DNA of 64,000 bases from Adiantum capillus-veneris (GCA_014529385.2 CM043955.1:137817108-137881107), one strand, 5' to 3'; shown: positions 46,558 to 58,665, counted from the first letter of the stretch. Numbers and translations are program-made. The notes: generated from the letters alone by a model not told the origin.

Positions 46558-48924
46558 ATGGCTAGCAAAGTGGAGCAGCTATATGCTGAAATGAAAGAGC
46601 TTGTAGACAGATGCAAATGGCTTGAGGAAGAAGACCGGATTCAAAAAGCGATTGAAAGCCATAGGAAATCCGTATATAATGAGCTTAATATATTTGAAGG
46701 CTATGATCCAGAAGGATATCTTGAGTGCTATGTGACAGAGATGAGGCTTCAAGCAATTCCAGAAGCTCGAATGATTGGAGCATTTGTTGAACTTGTGAGT
46801 GATGATCTCAAGCACCAAGTTCAAGACTATGCAAGTGTATATGCAAGCAACTAGGGTGAGTTTTCTACAGCTATAACACAGGTATGCTTGGAACATCAAG
46901 ACCAAGAGATGGAGCAGAGTGGAAGTGGATTTGACCAGCTAGATTTGGTGTCTCCTGTAAGCCATGCAAGTGTCAACACATCCATACAGGATAATTTAGA
47001 AGCAGTAATAGATACATATCTTTTGCAAGATGCAAATTTATTGTATGCAGATGAAGCAGACATAGTGGAAGCTATTTATGAACGTTTGGGTCTTGTAACC
47101 TTCGCTTCTCAAGATAATGACTCTCATGATGCTATCCAAGCGCCTGAAACGGCTCAAAGCGACTTAGAGGATGATGCAAACTCGTCGGCTATGATAGATG
47201 ATTTGGACGGTCCTTCTGATTTGTTTGAAGATGCACATGAGTGTATATACAAGGATGAGGATGCTATGGTTTTGACAGAGGATGTGAAGGGAAAACAGGT
47301 GGAAGACGGCTATATTAGTGATGTGCTACAATCTACTTTTGAGCAGATCCAGGAACTTTTACCAAGTTTAGAAGAGCCGGATGCCTATGTTGAAGACATA
47401 TACCAGGATGAAGAAGTCATTATCAATGCTTTCCTATGCGAGTTTGATGCATGTGGTACTACCCAAATGGATATGCCTAGCTGCGAAAGTGCTAATTTAG
47501 AGGGGGTGACTGAAAATCTCTTCCTTTGTGAGTATAGCTTTGCTAGTAGCATTGCGGATTGTGAAGTACCTCAGCTAGACGAGGTGGAAGAAGAGGAGTG
47601 CATTGACAGAGTAATATGTATGTCTTGTATATATGGGGTAGTAGATGTGATACAGATGACTCATGAAATTGTGCCTTATTTAGAGCTAGATGCAGCAAGC
47701 TTTCAAAATTCCATGGTAGAGGAAGGAATGACAGATGCAGATTCTTTGCATGAGGATTGGGGTTCTGCGGATGAAGCTATGAATCTTCAAGATTCACAAA
47801 TCAAAGATAGATAAGTGTTTGGGAATGCTATACAGGTTGAAGTGACATCAGAGGATAGAGTAGAAGAGCAAGAAACCTCTTCAGATATGGTCTATGATTG
47901 GGGTGATATTTCTGATCTGTGTGAAAATGCAAATAAAGATGCTTGCCATAAAGTGCCTACTATACAGGGTTTTAAGAATTTCGGTGGCTTGTAGGTATGC
48001 AAACAATATATGAGGCATAAAAGGGATTTAGATCTTGTGTCACAGGGTATAAAATGCAAGTAGGTTTGTGAGCATCTATCTGCTATGGATATGAAGGGTA
48101 TACATGGTGATGCCTTGAAGCAAGAAGAGGATGCTAGCTCTATGCTCACACCAGAGTCATGTAATGAAGAAGGATTCTCCCTAGATGAGTGGAGACATGA
48201 TTCAGTTGAAGATAATTTAGGGATGGGTCAAAAAGGAAGAAGGGGTGAAGATATTGTGTCAGAGACTAACTCCAAGGAGGTTTTTGAGCAGTCGGTTACA
48301 AGTGACCGGGAGCATACCTACTAGGATGATTTGGAAAGGGAATTAGACACCATATTTGAGAGGTATGCAAAGTTTTATGATGTAAAGCTGGAGAGGTATT
48401 TGGTAAAAGGTGAGAGAATTGATGAGAGGTTTACCATGCTTATTTCTGAGGTTTCTCTTGATGTTGAGAAAGGCTATCTAGAGGATTCTTTTGAGAATGA
48501 AGATGCAGATTCAGACTTCTATGCGAAAGAGGTACATATGGATTTAGAGGTTGGTGAGAAGGTTGAAGTGCAGTTTCAAAAATCTTTCGAGTATATTATA
48601 GGAAGCCTGGAAGTGTTTTTTGAAGAGGAGGATGAGGAACTTATGTCTCTTCGTCATGAAAATTTTGCGCATAATGGAGATTTGTTACAGATGTTTTGGA
48701 GATAGATGTATATAAGAATTCCTTCTGATCCGAGAGGAATTAAAAGATGCGGAGAATCTCAATGCTTAGTACAGTACAAGTTTTTGACTTACCCATATGA
48801 TCCTGGAGGAGGTCATGGGATGACAGGGGATACAATTTCTTTCACAAGTTACCATGAGGCTGGCACATGCCGGAGGATGTGCAGGTTTAGAGGGGGTGGA
48901 TGTCGTGATGTGACACGTACATAG
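46558..48924 (+). pseudogene. Single long acidic frame with six in-frame stops
   Basis: One frame of 789 codons from ATG 46558 to the TAG at 48922-48924, which lies 24 nt inside the 3' LTR. Stops interrupt it at 46852 (TAG), 47812 (TAA), 47992, 48061, 48322 and 48703 (all TAG); there is no frameshift. Codons 1-98 look gag-like: a helical MASKVEQLYAEMKELVDRCK start, then FEGYDPEGYLECY, similar in pattern to the start of the retrotransposon gag core. The remainder is rich in D and E with repeated phrases of the type YDWGDISDL, SLHEDWGSADEA and FERYAKFYDVKLERYLVKGE. It has no zinc knuckle or enzyme motif. The function is unknown. Confidence 0.65.
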
Positions 48925-50086
48925 TGGGAACGCATGCTACAAGAGTTATCTTGTAACTTTTTAGATACATAGTTATATTTTCTATAATGTACATCTGCAT
49001 ATTTAAGTATAATAATATGCCTTCTATCTCATCCTATTATTTTTCTCAAGGGTAACCTATTCTTACTTTACCATCAGAAAATACTATGTGAAAAGCGTCA
49101 ATAGCTCCACCTCTTTAACTTGGGGCAAAAAGCATTGATTCTTTATTTCTATTATCTCATTATCATCTCACACCCTAGCTAGATCCTATATCTAGGGTAA
49201 ACTTCAATATATATATATATTCTATGTATTTTTCATATTTTTCTTATATTTCTTTTTAAATAGCTACTAGGAGGGAATCAAATCCTAGTGGGACACGAGG
49301 TGGCATGATTTCAAAGATACCCTTATTTTAATGCATTATTGCAAGCATGATTACAAAACATTGTCAAGGAGCAATGCCATGCTTTCATATGGCATGAGGT
49401 GTCCTTTGGAATCAAATGAAAGTTTAAGCTAAGGGGACCACAGGAAGACTTTTGCTGCCAGAAATGGACCCTATTTTGATGATTTTTTTACACAAGGTTC
49501 CAATCCGAATTGGAAAACGATTCTAAAATGAAAATCGTAGCTAATGAGCTGAATTTACTGCCCATATTTTTACTTTTTTATTTGGAGCCACGGTTGAGGA
49601 GATATGATCAAAATACTGGACCCCAGTCTGCCCACATCATGCAAGGACAGCTCATTTCCAACTTTTCCAGTTTCTGTTCACATTGGCTGTTCTCTTCTTG
49701 TGTAAACCCTTGCGGGTTCCCTCCACCTATAAAAGGAGACCTCTTCTTCCTTGAAACCAACTCAAGCATTCAAGCCATTGATGAGAGGAATTCATGAGGG
49801 AGGGAGTAGTAATGCCAAATTGTACTTAGTCATTAACATAAGCCTAAGTCTACACTTTCTCCTAGAAGAAGACAAGCCATTCTTGCAACAAGCTAACCTT
49901 GGAAGATCAACTCTAATCAAAGAAGGTCTTGCACTTGGTGTATCAATCAAAGTGGAATTATCCACTCTTCTTCTCTCTCCATCAATAATGGTGCCGAAGG
50001 GTTTGTCAATTTTTGTTGAGTTTTCTCACAAACTCTCACAACCATAAGCCTGGTGCTTTCCTGGCAAGACCGCAAATTTCTCAACA
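48901..50086 (+). repeat. 3' LTR of the non-autonomous element
   Basis: 1186 bp, same ends as the 5' LTR, with TATA box at 49728-49735. It is followed by ACGT. Confidence 0.9.
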
Positions 50087-50090
50087 ACGT

Positions 50091-50822
50091 GTCTTTTTCG
50101 CCAGTGACCTCCATCATGCTCAGGAGATAGAGCATTTAGCTATGCAAGACGTGCTACTAAACTCTGTAGAGATAGTGATCGAGCAACAGTGCTCTAGTGA
50201 GACACAATAGGCGTTGTCAGACTTTCTACAGGCAGAGGTAGAGTAGGTCTGCTCCTTAGAGACACAAACGGAGATGACATATATGGAGTTTTTTGACATG
50301 CTCATGTTAGAGGATGATGAATTGGTGCCAAGATGCACAGTTTTTCCTATGGGTGAGAGAGATGTAGCTTCCCGAGTGTCGGTGTTGACACATCCATACA
50401 CGATGGGTAGTCCTGAGGATACATCTTTTGTAGATAGCACAGGGGTGGCGAGTACAACCACTCTTGTGCAAATTTTGTCAGCGTTCGGGCGTCTCATGTT
50501 TGACTTGGTACTGTTGAGGCCCGACCTGGCAGCTGCAGTGGAGCATTTGCAGCAAGGATTGTTAGCTATACGGTGGCTGACACTAGCATGACACTTCATG
50601 GAGCTTTGCAGACCATATAGAGTTGTTTGCGGGATTTACATGCAGGCTCTAGTGTGGGTATGCACACACTAGCCTACCACCAAAGCCAATACAACTACGT
50701 GTAGATCGATGTGAACCAGTGGGTGTAGGTTGAGAGAGTATCTCACCTAGTTTCTTGTACATACTAGTAGTTTAGATGGTAGGCCTCACTTATTGGTGCA
50801 TCACCTTTAAGTGGGAGATTTT
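50091..50822 (+). other. Remaining 3' interior of the gutted copia element
   Basis: Continues the interrupted copia sequence (GAGACGT joins ACGTGTCTTT...). It has a 105-codon frame at 50274-50591 of acidic and hydrophobic composition, but no integrase, reverse transcriptase or RNase H motif was found. It ends in the purine tract before the 3' LTR. Confidence 0.4.
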
Positions 50823-51050
50823 TGGGATAAAGGCACTACACCTTTTGCCCGTCGCCTGGACGTCCAGTGTTTTGCTGCCCATCCACGTGTGTACATACCC
50901 TTATTCTTCATTATATATGAGAATAAGGAGCTCCTCATCTTAATTCTTGTGAGGCTACTCCACCCACACATGATTGTGCTCTTTCCCCTTCCCCGCACGC
51001 ACCGCATTGCGCACGCACGCCTGCATCTATGCACATGCGCATTCATATCA
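50823..51050 (+). repeat. 3' LTR of the gutted copia element
   Basis: About 228 bp, alignable to 42482-42696. Its end runs into a CA/CT microsatellite, so the exact terminus is uncertain. Confidence 0.7.
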
Positions 51051-51090
51051 CACACACACACACACACACACTCTCTCTCTCTCTCTCTCT
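51051..51090. repeat. (CA)n(CT)n microsatellite
   Basis: About 10 CA units followed by about 10 CT units at the end of the copia 3' LTR. Confidence 0.9.
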
Positions 51091-51654
51091 ATCTTGAGTG
51101 TGGCAGGCCCCGAGTCATTATATGCGAGATGTTCATTGCTTCCCCCCCTCAACCTCTCTTTTTCCATTCCTTCCCATTGCATTTCTATTGAGGCATTAAG
51201 GCCATCTACTGATCACACACACACCCTTTCCCTTTTTACTTGCATCGAGACCGGTCACCAGCTTCATCAAATTCACCAGACCTCCAAATTTTTGCATGAC
51301 CACTTGGTTGCAAATCCACGATGCACATTTTTTGACTTGCAATTCGCTTTTTGGAAAGCACATATAGCATCTGATGTCGGCTGCCATGGCATCTCTCCCA
51401 CTGCAATTATGAACTCCCATGATGCCAATGGTCCAGCGCTCAAAGGCTGAGGAAGATGCACTGAAGAAAAAAAATACACAAGAGGTAGATGAGTAGTGGA
51501 AGGCAACAATGGATTCAGAGCTAAGAGTACTTCATTTAGTCAATGTCACACAACTCACTCCCAATTAAATCAATGTGTAGTGGCACCACCAATCCCTACC
51601 CTACCCTCTAATTAAAGTGAGTTTCTACAAGTAAAAGAAAGGCTTTACACCGGC

Positions 51655-52397
51655 ATGAAAGTCAAGGGTGTCGATCAAGACCACCCAAAGTGGAGGTTGA
51701 GCTGGTTGAACAAAAATCGAAGGTACTTGATTTTGTTCAGAAGAGCACCTACGGCCATGCAAAAGGATCCTACCTTCTATCCTGTACCAAGATTAAGGAC
51801 CTGGATAGCACATGAGGCACTAACAAAGAAGAGGCCAACTTGGCTGAATTACCCCAGATTTCCTGCTCCAGAAAAGGGACCATTGAGTGAAGAATACATG
51901 GTGAAAACCCTAAAGGGCACCATGTCATTCTTTAAAAGTCTACCAGATTTGTCATGTGCAATGTTATACAAAATCTGTCGAATGATGCTCATTTGCATCG
52001 AAGTGTTCCATGAGCCAGAGCAAACAGGCGTCCCTTGGATGTCATTTCTCGAGGGTAACAAAGGGTTGTGCTATGATCTCAGTGTCCAACCTTCCAAAGA
52101 ATTCCTATATGTCTTCTATGCTAGGTGTATGTTTCTACCTTCTCACAATATGCTTGCATTTGAGGAAGCGTTCTACATGGGATTCTTCACTTGGCGAACG
52201 AAAATATTTGGGCCAGTGTGATCAACAACCTGACATCAAGGTTTGTAGGCTACTCAGCAGTGGAGCTGAAAAACAAAGTCACCATGAAGTTCTTACAGGT
52301 GCCAGATAAAGAAAGGAAAATCAGATACCAAAAGGTACTCAATGTGCTTAAAGATCGCCTCGCCAGCCGTCAATCCGAAGACTACTTCAATCCATAA
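51655..52397 (+). pseudogene. Unrecognised ORF before an LTR polypurine tract
   Basis: Frame 51655-52221 (188 codons) continues after a frame change near 52190 into 52191-52397, giving about 245 residues ending SEDYFNP. Aromatic-rich segments such as PTWLNYPRFPAPEKGPLSEE, PWMSFLEGNKGLCYDL and ENIWASVINNLTSRFVGY look like a folded globular protein, but no known domain was recognised. The stop lies about 24 bp before the polypurine tract of an LTR element. It is therefore either the last ORF of that element (where retroelements often carry extra genes) or a gag-like protein in a deleted copy. Confidence 0.45.
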
Positions 52398-52420
52398 AGC
52401 TGTGTCAAGGGACGACACAG

Positions 52421-52815
52421 GCGAGGAGGGGGGGAATGTTAGCAGCAAGCTAACACGGACACCACGGATACCATTTTTTGGAGCTCTCATTGTAAAAAAA
52501 CTTATCATTTTGATAAATCAGGAATATTGTAACTCTTATTTTTTGGATAAACCTTGTAATTGATGAGCCGGGGCTACAAGCTTCTAGATTGTATCAACCT
52601 GTCATTGCCTATCTTTAGGTTAGAGCTCCCAGATTATTAGTTTTGATCACCAAAAACCTTGGCTAAGATATAAAGGACAATTTTTGTAAGTTATCATTAA
52701 ATTTTGGATAATGAAGTACACAACGTGAGCTAACGGTGCTCAATTCTCTCCTTCTCTCGCTTCCTACTCCCTTCCTGGTTGTCACATTGTAGTTGTGTTT
52801 GTTGCATTGCAACCG
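52421..52815 (+). mobile_element. Polypurine tract and 3' LTR start of an LTR element
   Basis: GCGAGGAGGGGGGGAA (52421-52436) is followed by TGTTAGCAGCAAGCTAACAC, an LTR-like TG start. The preceding phrase GTCAAGGGACGACACAGG is nearly the same as that upstream of the minus-strand LTR at 9082. The LTR end was not determined; the listed end is approximate. No matching 5' LTR was seen in the window. Confidence 0.5.
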
Positions 52816-53100
52816 CAGGTAAGAACCCTATGCATTGACGTAAATACATCACATTATTTTTTAGCTTTTGGCGTCACCGACCCACAGACTAATTTCATCA
52901 TAAGTAGGAATTTACACTTCAAAACCAAAAACTAAGCATAGGCGGGGTATTGGGGCATCATTGCTAAGAATTTAGGTGCATTCTGGGTCAAAAACAACTA
53001 GGTCAAAATTCCACTGCTGTTAATAATCGTGATTTTGGCATTTGACCTAAAGTGGGGTTTGAGACCATAAGCATGTGTCTCTCTCCCTCTTTATCTATCT

Positions 53101-53105
<5 letters not shown>

Positions 53106-53145
<40 letters not shown>
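53106..53145. repeat. (CT)20 microsatellite
   Basis: Uninterrupted CT run in a pyrimidine-rich stretch upstream of the copia remnant. Confidence 0.95.
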
Positions 53146-53148
<3 letters not shown>

Positions 53149-53264
53149 CCCCCCCTCCCCTCTCTGCATTGTTCTTGAAGTTGTTGAGAGAGTTTATGTA
53201 CCTTGGCCTTGAGTTTTTTGCCATTCACAAGTATCATGAATGTGCATTGGCAAATCATTTTGGT

Positions 53265-54770
53265 TTTGGTTGGGATGTACATCAATCAAACATTGTTACT
53301 GCTTTCTTGAATGGTAACATATTTGAGGAAGTTCATGTAACGCAGCCTCATGGATTTGCTAAGAAAGGACAAGAGGAAAAAGTGTGTAGATGTAAGAGGG
53401 CTTTGTATGGGTTGAAGCAATCTCCTCGTGCTTAGTATGAGAAAGATGACACTCATTTGGTCAAACGAGGCTTTTGTAATAATAGTCCAATAGAAAGCAC
53501 ATTGTATGTAAAGTGTGAGGCTGATACTTCTCATTGTGGTCCTTTATGTGGATGATTTATTGATCACTGGACCAAATGAGAGACATATTGCTGAATTTAA
53601 GGCTGATTTGAATGCTACTTTCAAGATGAAAGATTTGGGGCTGTTGCATCATTACTTGGGCATACAGTTTTAGCAGTATGATGATGGTATTGCCTTGTGT
53701 CAGAAAAGTTACATAGAGACATTGCTAAGTAAATTTGGACTTGAGGATTGCAAACCTATTTTCACTCCCATGGAAACAGGTTTAAAGTTGAGTCTTCATG
53801 ATGCTGGTGATCCTACAGATGTCACTCTTTACCAAATTGCTATTGGATGCCTCATTTATATATGCAACACGAGGCCGGATATTCAGTTTGCAGTCTCACA
53901 GGTTAGCAGCTTTATGCATAGCCCTATGAGCCCAAGGTCTCAGCATTGGTAGGCTGTGAAGAGGATTTTCCGCTACCTTACTGGCACTTTACATCTCGTC
54001 TTGTTTTATCCCAAGGGGGGATCATTTCCACCAGACTTACATGCTTTTTTGGACTTAAATTGGGCTGGTTGTTTTGACACGCGAGTGTCCACAAGTGGTT
54101 TTTGTTTCATGCTTGGTAGTTTAAGTATATCATGGTTGAGCCAGAAGCAACCTAGTGTGGCCACATCTAGTTGTGAGGTTGAGTACAGGGCAGTCTTCAC
54201 GGCCAGCTACGATTGAGTGTGTATGGCTCAGATGACTTATGACTGATTTGGGTGTTGGATAGGACACTGCCAACACTATCTACACTGATAGTCAGAGCAC
54301 ATTGGCAGTTTTCCAGGAACCCAATTTTTCATGCTCGCACAAAGGAATTGACGTGCATTACCACTATGTCGCGGAGAGGCTCTCAAACGAGGCACATAAA
54401 TCTCAAATCCTTTTGCATTTGGACTTGGTTTGATAGGTCAAATGCCCAATACTAGGTCTGCATTGCGGTTTTCAATCTGTCACATGTTTTGCTTTTTTTA
54501 AACCCAAATTTGCTCAAAACTTTTCAAAAATGGACTTGGAAATATGCTTCCTTGTGTATGCACTACTTATCGAATCAAGTTTCGAATCAAGTTGGCTTAT
54601 GTGCCAACACATGAAAACCTTGCAGATCTTTTTACAAAGGCATTGTCTTGTGAGAAGCTCGAAGCTTTCCGCAAAGCTTTGGGTTACTCCCCTTTCTGGA
54701 CTGATCATGTCCTCAGGGCATGGCAACTCCCTTTACTCATGTGCTAGCTCTCATTCACCGCATCACTCTA
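53265..54770 (+). pseudogene. pol: Ty1/copia reverse transcriptase and RNase H remnant
   Basis: Begins inside the reverse transcriptase (WDVHQSNIVTAFLNGNIFEE, then KRALYGLKQSPRA) and continues, after a frameshift near 53520, through the active-site block LYVDDLLITGPNE, the LHHYLGIQF block, RPDIQFAVSQVSSFMHS, HW-AVKRIFRYLTGTLHL and the RNase H motifs VSTSGFCFML and SWLSQKQPSVATSSCE. The end LADLFTKAL is found at 54625. In-frame TAG codons stand where tryptophan or glutamine is expected (for example SPRA-stop-YEKDD). Gag, protease and integrase are absent. The RNase H end is split by a duplicated block (54400-54566). It is closely related to the remnant at 5935-6600. Confidence 0.9.
54400..54566 (+). 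repeat. Direct copy of 55013-55179 inserted in copia RNase H
   Basis: From CAAATCCTTTTGCATTTGG to GCACTACTTATC the block is almost identical to 55013-55179, 613 bp downstream. The related copia remnant at 6421 has continuous coding sequence at this point, so the block is an insertion here. It is flanked by short unrelated filler. Confidence 0.85.
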
Positions 54771-54778
54771 GGGGGTAT

Positions 54779-54976
54779 TTGTTACCATATACATGTGGTA
54801 GTGATGTGTGTAAACACACTAGGACTGTCGGGGCATTTTTCCCCTCTTTAGGAGGTTTTCCCCCCCCATGCATTGTATATACACCCGTCACTCTAGGGCT
54901 ATCTATCTTTACATTGCACACTAAGTAACATACTCTCTATTGGGTGCTTTGAGCTTCCTTCATCTTCTCCAAGCTG
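54779..54976 (+). repeat. 3' LTR (partial) of the copia remnant
   Basis: After CTCTAGGGGGTATT (purine-rich), TGTTACCATATACATGTGG begins the LTR. TGTATATACACCC is a possible TATA region. It matches 6640-6830 and diverges from it after CTTCTCCAAG. Confidence 0.65.
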
Positions 54977-55200
54977 TGTGTGTTTTCTTGCAACCCTAAT
55001 TCCAATAAATGTCAAATCCTTTTGCATTTGGACTTGGTTTGATAGGTCAAATGCCCAATACTAGGTCTGCATTGCGGTTTTCAATCTGTCACATGTTTTG
55101 CTTTTTTTAAACCCAAATTTGCTCAAAAATTTTCAAAAATGGACTTGGAGATATGCTTCCTTGTGTATGCACTACTTATCTGGAAAGTGTTAGTTCAAGG

Positions 55201-56800
55201 TGTCACTATGGGTACATGGATCCCAATCCATATTTGGAGCCCAAATTAACTTTTTTTGGTACCCTCAAGATCATCATGATTAGTAGGTCTTATGGTATCT
55301 TTTTTTTTGAAAATGGACCTATGGATTGAAAACAAGGCCAGTTTTAGCACTTTGTCTGTACGCTTGACAGTTCCGTGCTTTTGGTTTGGTTTTTGATATC
55401 CAAATTTAGTTTTGAAAAGACCATAGACTCCATGTGATGTGCTCTAGCTATGGTGCAAGTTTGGTATCAGTCTATGACAGAGGAACATGAATCACGATCC
55501 ATGCACCCTTGTGGTATGATTTGGACTTGTTTAGATCAGGCAAAAGTCAATCCCTAGCTCTATTTGAAGGTTTTCACCTTGAACTATTTTTGGCTCTTTT
55601 CACCCACTTTTTGAACTTTTTTGACAAAACTTCTTTGGGGACTTTTATTCATAATGGTCTTTGCTACAGCCTCAAAAAGTTTATGTCCAAAATTCTCTCT
55701 GGGGGTCATGGATCGCGATCCATGTTCCACCACTTTTGGATTTGATCTTTGGTGTGCTGGTAGCTTATGATTTTTGTAGCATGTTCATCCATAAATTTTT
55801 GAATTTGGATCCGTTTTGCCCGACCAAAGTGAATTCTACAATCTACTATGGCAGTTTTGAGAATGTTCTCTTTTTTGCTCTTTTGGTAACTTTTTACAAC
55901 TTTTTTGCATTTGGTTCTTTTGGGAAAAGTGTTTGTCTATGTCTCAGCTACCTATTGCTCAAATCTCAGCCAAAAATTTTGATAAGATACATGGATCACG
56001 ATCCATGTTCCATCAAATTTGGGCTGCAAATTTGGCATGATGATTACCTGCAGTATCGATAGTCTACTCCACCACTTCTTTTTCAATTTGGACAACTTTT
56101 TCACAGTTGAACGTAAGTTTTTATTTACCCTATGATTTCTGACTAGTATCTTTGTTTGGCTATTTTGGCCAACTTTTTTCAGTTTTTTGCTATGGTCCCT
56201 TTTGGCAAAGTTGTTCCACTAGGTATCAAAGATGTACTAGTCAAATATCAGTCCCAAATGTAGAAAAGGTACATGGATCGTGATCCATCTTTGACAACAT
56301 TTTCTTATGAATTTTGTTTTCTTGGTTCTCTATTCCCCGTAGAAGCCAAATCTCACCCCCTTTTTTGATTTGGATCCCAAAAAGTTGAAAACACCCAAAT
56401 TTTGTGTCTGAAACGCTTATTTTGCAGTTTTTTTTCTACTAGCCAATTTTGATGTGATTTTTGAGTTTTTCTTTCAAGAAAACTTGATCAGAGCAATATC
56501 CCACTGATGCACACAGTAACTAATTACTTTATTGCAAAATTGATATCTGGGGTACATGGATTGCGATCCAAGTTCCTCCATAAAATCTGGCTAAACTTTC
56601 CAGATTGCTTCTAGAGTGTATGTTGATTCCCTTGATCCACAAATTTTTGAATTTGGATCACTTTTGAGGTCTCTACCAACAAATTTTCCCAATTTCAAAG
56701 TTTATGGTCGTTCCGGCTAAAATATGGTTTTCACCTTTTTTTTCCCTCAATCTTTTAAATCTAATGGTGGTAGTTTCTACTTACCCTACTCCTAAGTACT
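55201..56800. repeat. Diverged tandem array, about 280-bp units
   Basis: A palindromic core of the form ACATGGATCACGATCCATGT recurs at about 55212, 55484, 55706, 55989, 56271 and 56554, mostly 272-283 bp apart (one interval of about 222). Phrases such as AATTTTTGAATTTGGATCC and TTTTGGCAACTTTTTT recur between cores. The copies are strongly diverged, so this is an old satellite-like array. Frames within it (55509-56062) are not considered genes. Confidence 0.75.
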
Positions 56801-58620
56801 GAAATGAAACATGAAGAAAAAACAAACAGAATGGTACAAAATAAAGTCAAAATGAAAAACGATATAGCACTCTAAAAGCATAGAGAAAATCTAAGAATGA
56901 AAGGCTTTTGGTTATCTCACTCACAACCCTCTTTACCTCTCAAAGATAGATCTAGCAAGTCCTCGGACTTTTGTTCCAGGGTTGTGCAAAACAATACAGA
57001 TATGTTTTCACAACAGATCATGACTCCAAGAAGCCGTTTCCTATCTAATGATGCAAAGGGTGCAAAGATTTTCCACTCTACGACAGTGGTGAGTTCCCCT
57101 ATGGAGAAAACGCTTCTATGGTGGGGCTTGAAAGCTACCATAGACTTTCAATCTCAAGCTTAGAATCAAGTATTATACATAAGTAGGCATTTGATTCATT
57201 AAGGAACCAAGCCAAGAGCTTAGAGATCTCATCAAATACATGTCATATAGAGTTTGTGTTGTGTATCATTGGCATGAGGAATCCCAAATCTCGAGCAAAA
57301 TTTTCCGAGCTAATGCAAGACAGAGCAAATCTAGCAAAGTGTCTTAGCATACCATAAAAGGAGAGAGACATAGCCTTGCAAAAGCACATTCCAAACCTAT
57401 AGAAAGCATCAAGGATTTGTGTTTGTTGTTAAACTTGCAGTTTAACTAAAATTACAGTAAGCACATGTTTTTCCCTACCAACATATGCAAGACTTGTCTC
57501 TCACATTGATAAACAGAGACTAAAAGGAAAAAATTAGTCATTAACAATGTGCCATGTTTGATAGCAAACTAAGATTTTTCTTTTTTGGGAGAATACACCT
57601 ACCACGACGATGTTCTTTGGATTGATACAAAACATCCATGCATATCAATAAGTATATGCCAAAATAGATGACCCACCATATAAATATATGTAGATCAAAA
57701 GCAATGTCTACTCAATACAACGAGACACAATCTATTTCCATGCAAATACCTACCCCATGTGCAATGCTACAATTGCATATTCATCCTTACATTTTCTAGT
57801 CCTTCCAACAAGTCAACCTTTGTTAAAGAGGATGATATAAAAACCCATGAGCTTGAGAGTCCAATCCAAGCACCTTAAGCAACCCACGACAAGGAAAATT
57901 TTAAGGCATGAATGTGATTCATTTACTGACATTTAAAAAAATAAAATCCTTACATGCATATCTTTGAAGATTTGAAATCATCACGTTGTAGGGTAAAGGG
58001 GCCAGTAGCAGAAGGCTTAACTTGGGGAGCTTCAATCTTCTTCCTTCGAGCTCAATTTTGAGTCCAGAGTAGCTATCTCATTGCATTCGTCTTGCCATGA
58101 GGTTTCATGAAAATAATATGTGAGTATGTTGGATTTTGGATTCGATAATTATGGTACGATGTTTGGAATTGGGTGTATAAACATTGGGGGCCAAGGAGAA
58201 CACCCTTTAGGGCTCAAAAGAGTAAGGTGCATCCACAAAGGCTTGAAACCATGCCATGCCAGTAAGGTGTCTCTATTTCAAATGATCTAACCATTCAACT
58301 TCCACTTCTCCGTGCTACTATTGATCCCAAATTATCCACTAAGTGGAATGTGATCCGTCATAGCACTAGTGGTCGTAACTCTACTGGCTCTTTAACCCGA
58401 AGCGTCCCACTTTGAAAACAATCCCTTCATGGTCAAATAAAAGACATGGTTTTCATTTACATAAATGGAGATACCACTATCCACTCAATATTCAAGGATC
58501 CCTTGCTGTTAAATCATCCAAATAGATATTTATGTTCTCTAGGTAGACAGTGCGCATACCTTGTACTTATGTGGAAAACAATAGTAGATTATTGTAGGAA
58601 AAATTGCAGTACATTTAGAC

Positions 58621-58623
<3 letters not shown>
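56801..58623. other. Unassigned AT-rich sequence
   Basis: One 88-codon plus-strand frame (56897-57163) without recognisable features. No repeats or mobile-element ends noticed. Confidence 0.35.

Positions 58624-58665
<42 letters not shown>

Larger units (their letters stand above)
45323..50086 (+). mobile_element. Non-autonomous LTR retrotransposon with acidic ORF
   Basis: Two LTRs of identical length (1186 bp; 45323-46508 and 48901-50086) start TGTCGTGATGTGACACG and end AAATTTCTC-A/G-ACA. They differ at only a few positions, so the insertion is fairly young. ACGT lies on both sides (45319-45322 and 50087-50090), a 4-bp target duplication. A possible primer site TGGTGAACCCGACG starts at 46515 and a purine tract GTTTAGAGGGGGTGGA precedes the 3' LTR. 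The 2.4-kb interior has no protease, reverse transcriptase or integrase, only a gag-like start and a long acidic frame. It must depend on enzymes from another element. Confidence 0.9.
42482..51050 (+). mobile_element. Gutted Ty1/copia element with nested insertion
   Basis: The 5' LTR 42482-42696 begins TGGGGTAAATGCG and is followed by TTGGTATCAGAGC (42698-42710), a Met-tRNA primer-binding site. The 3' LTR 50823-51050 begins TGGGATAAAGGC after the purine-rich tract AAGTGGGAGATT. Both contain CACGTGTGTACATACCCTTA and AATAAGGAGCTCCTCATCTT. A copia-type zinc knuckle and protease region remains (44680-45300), but integrase and reverse transcriptase are missing. It is interrupted at 45323-50086 by a different LTR element. 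No matching target duplication was found next to the LTRs. Confidence 0.75.

Noticed and set aside
53091-53285. Minus-strand frame with RE repeats
   Set aside because: Translation of a CT microsatellite.
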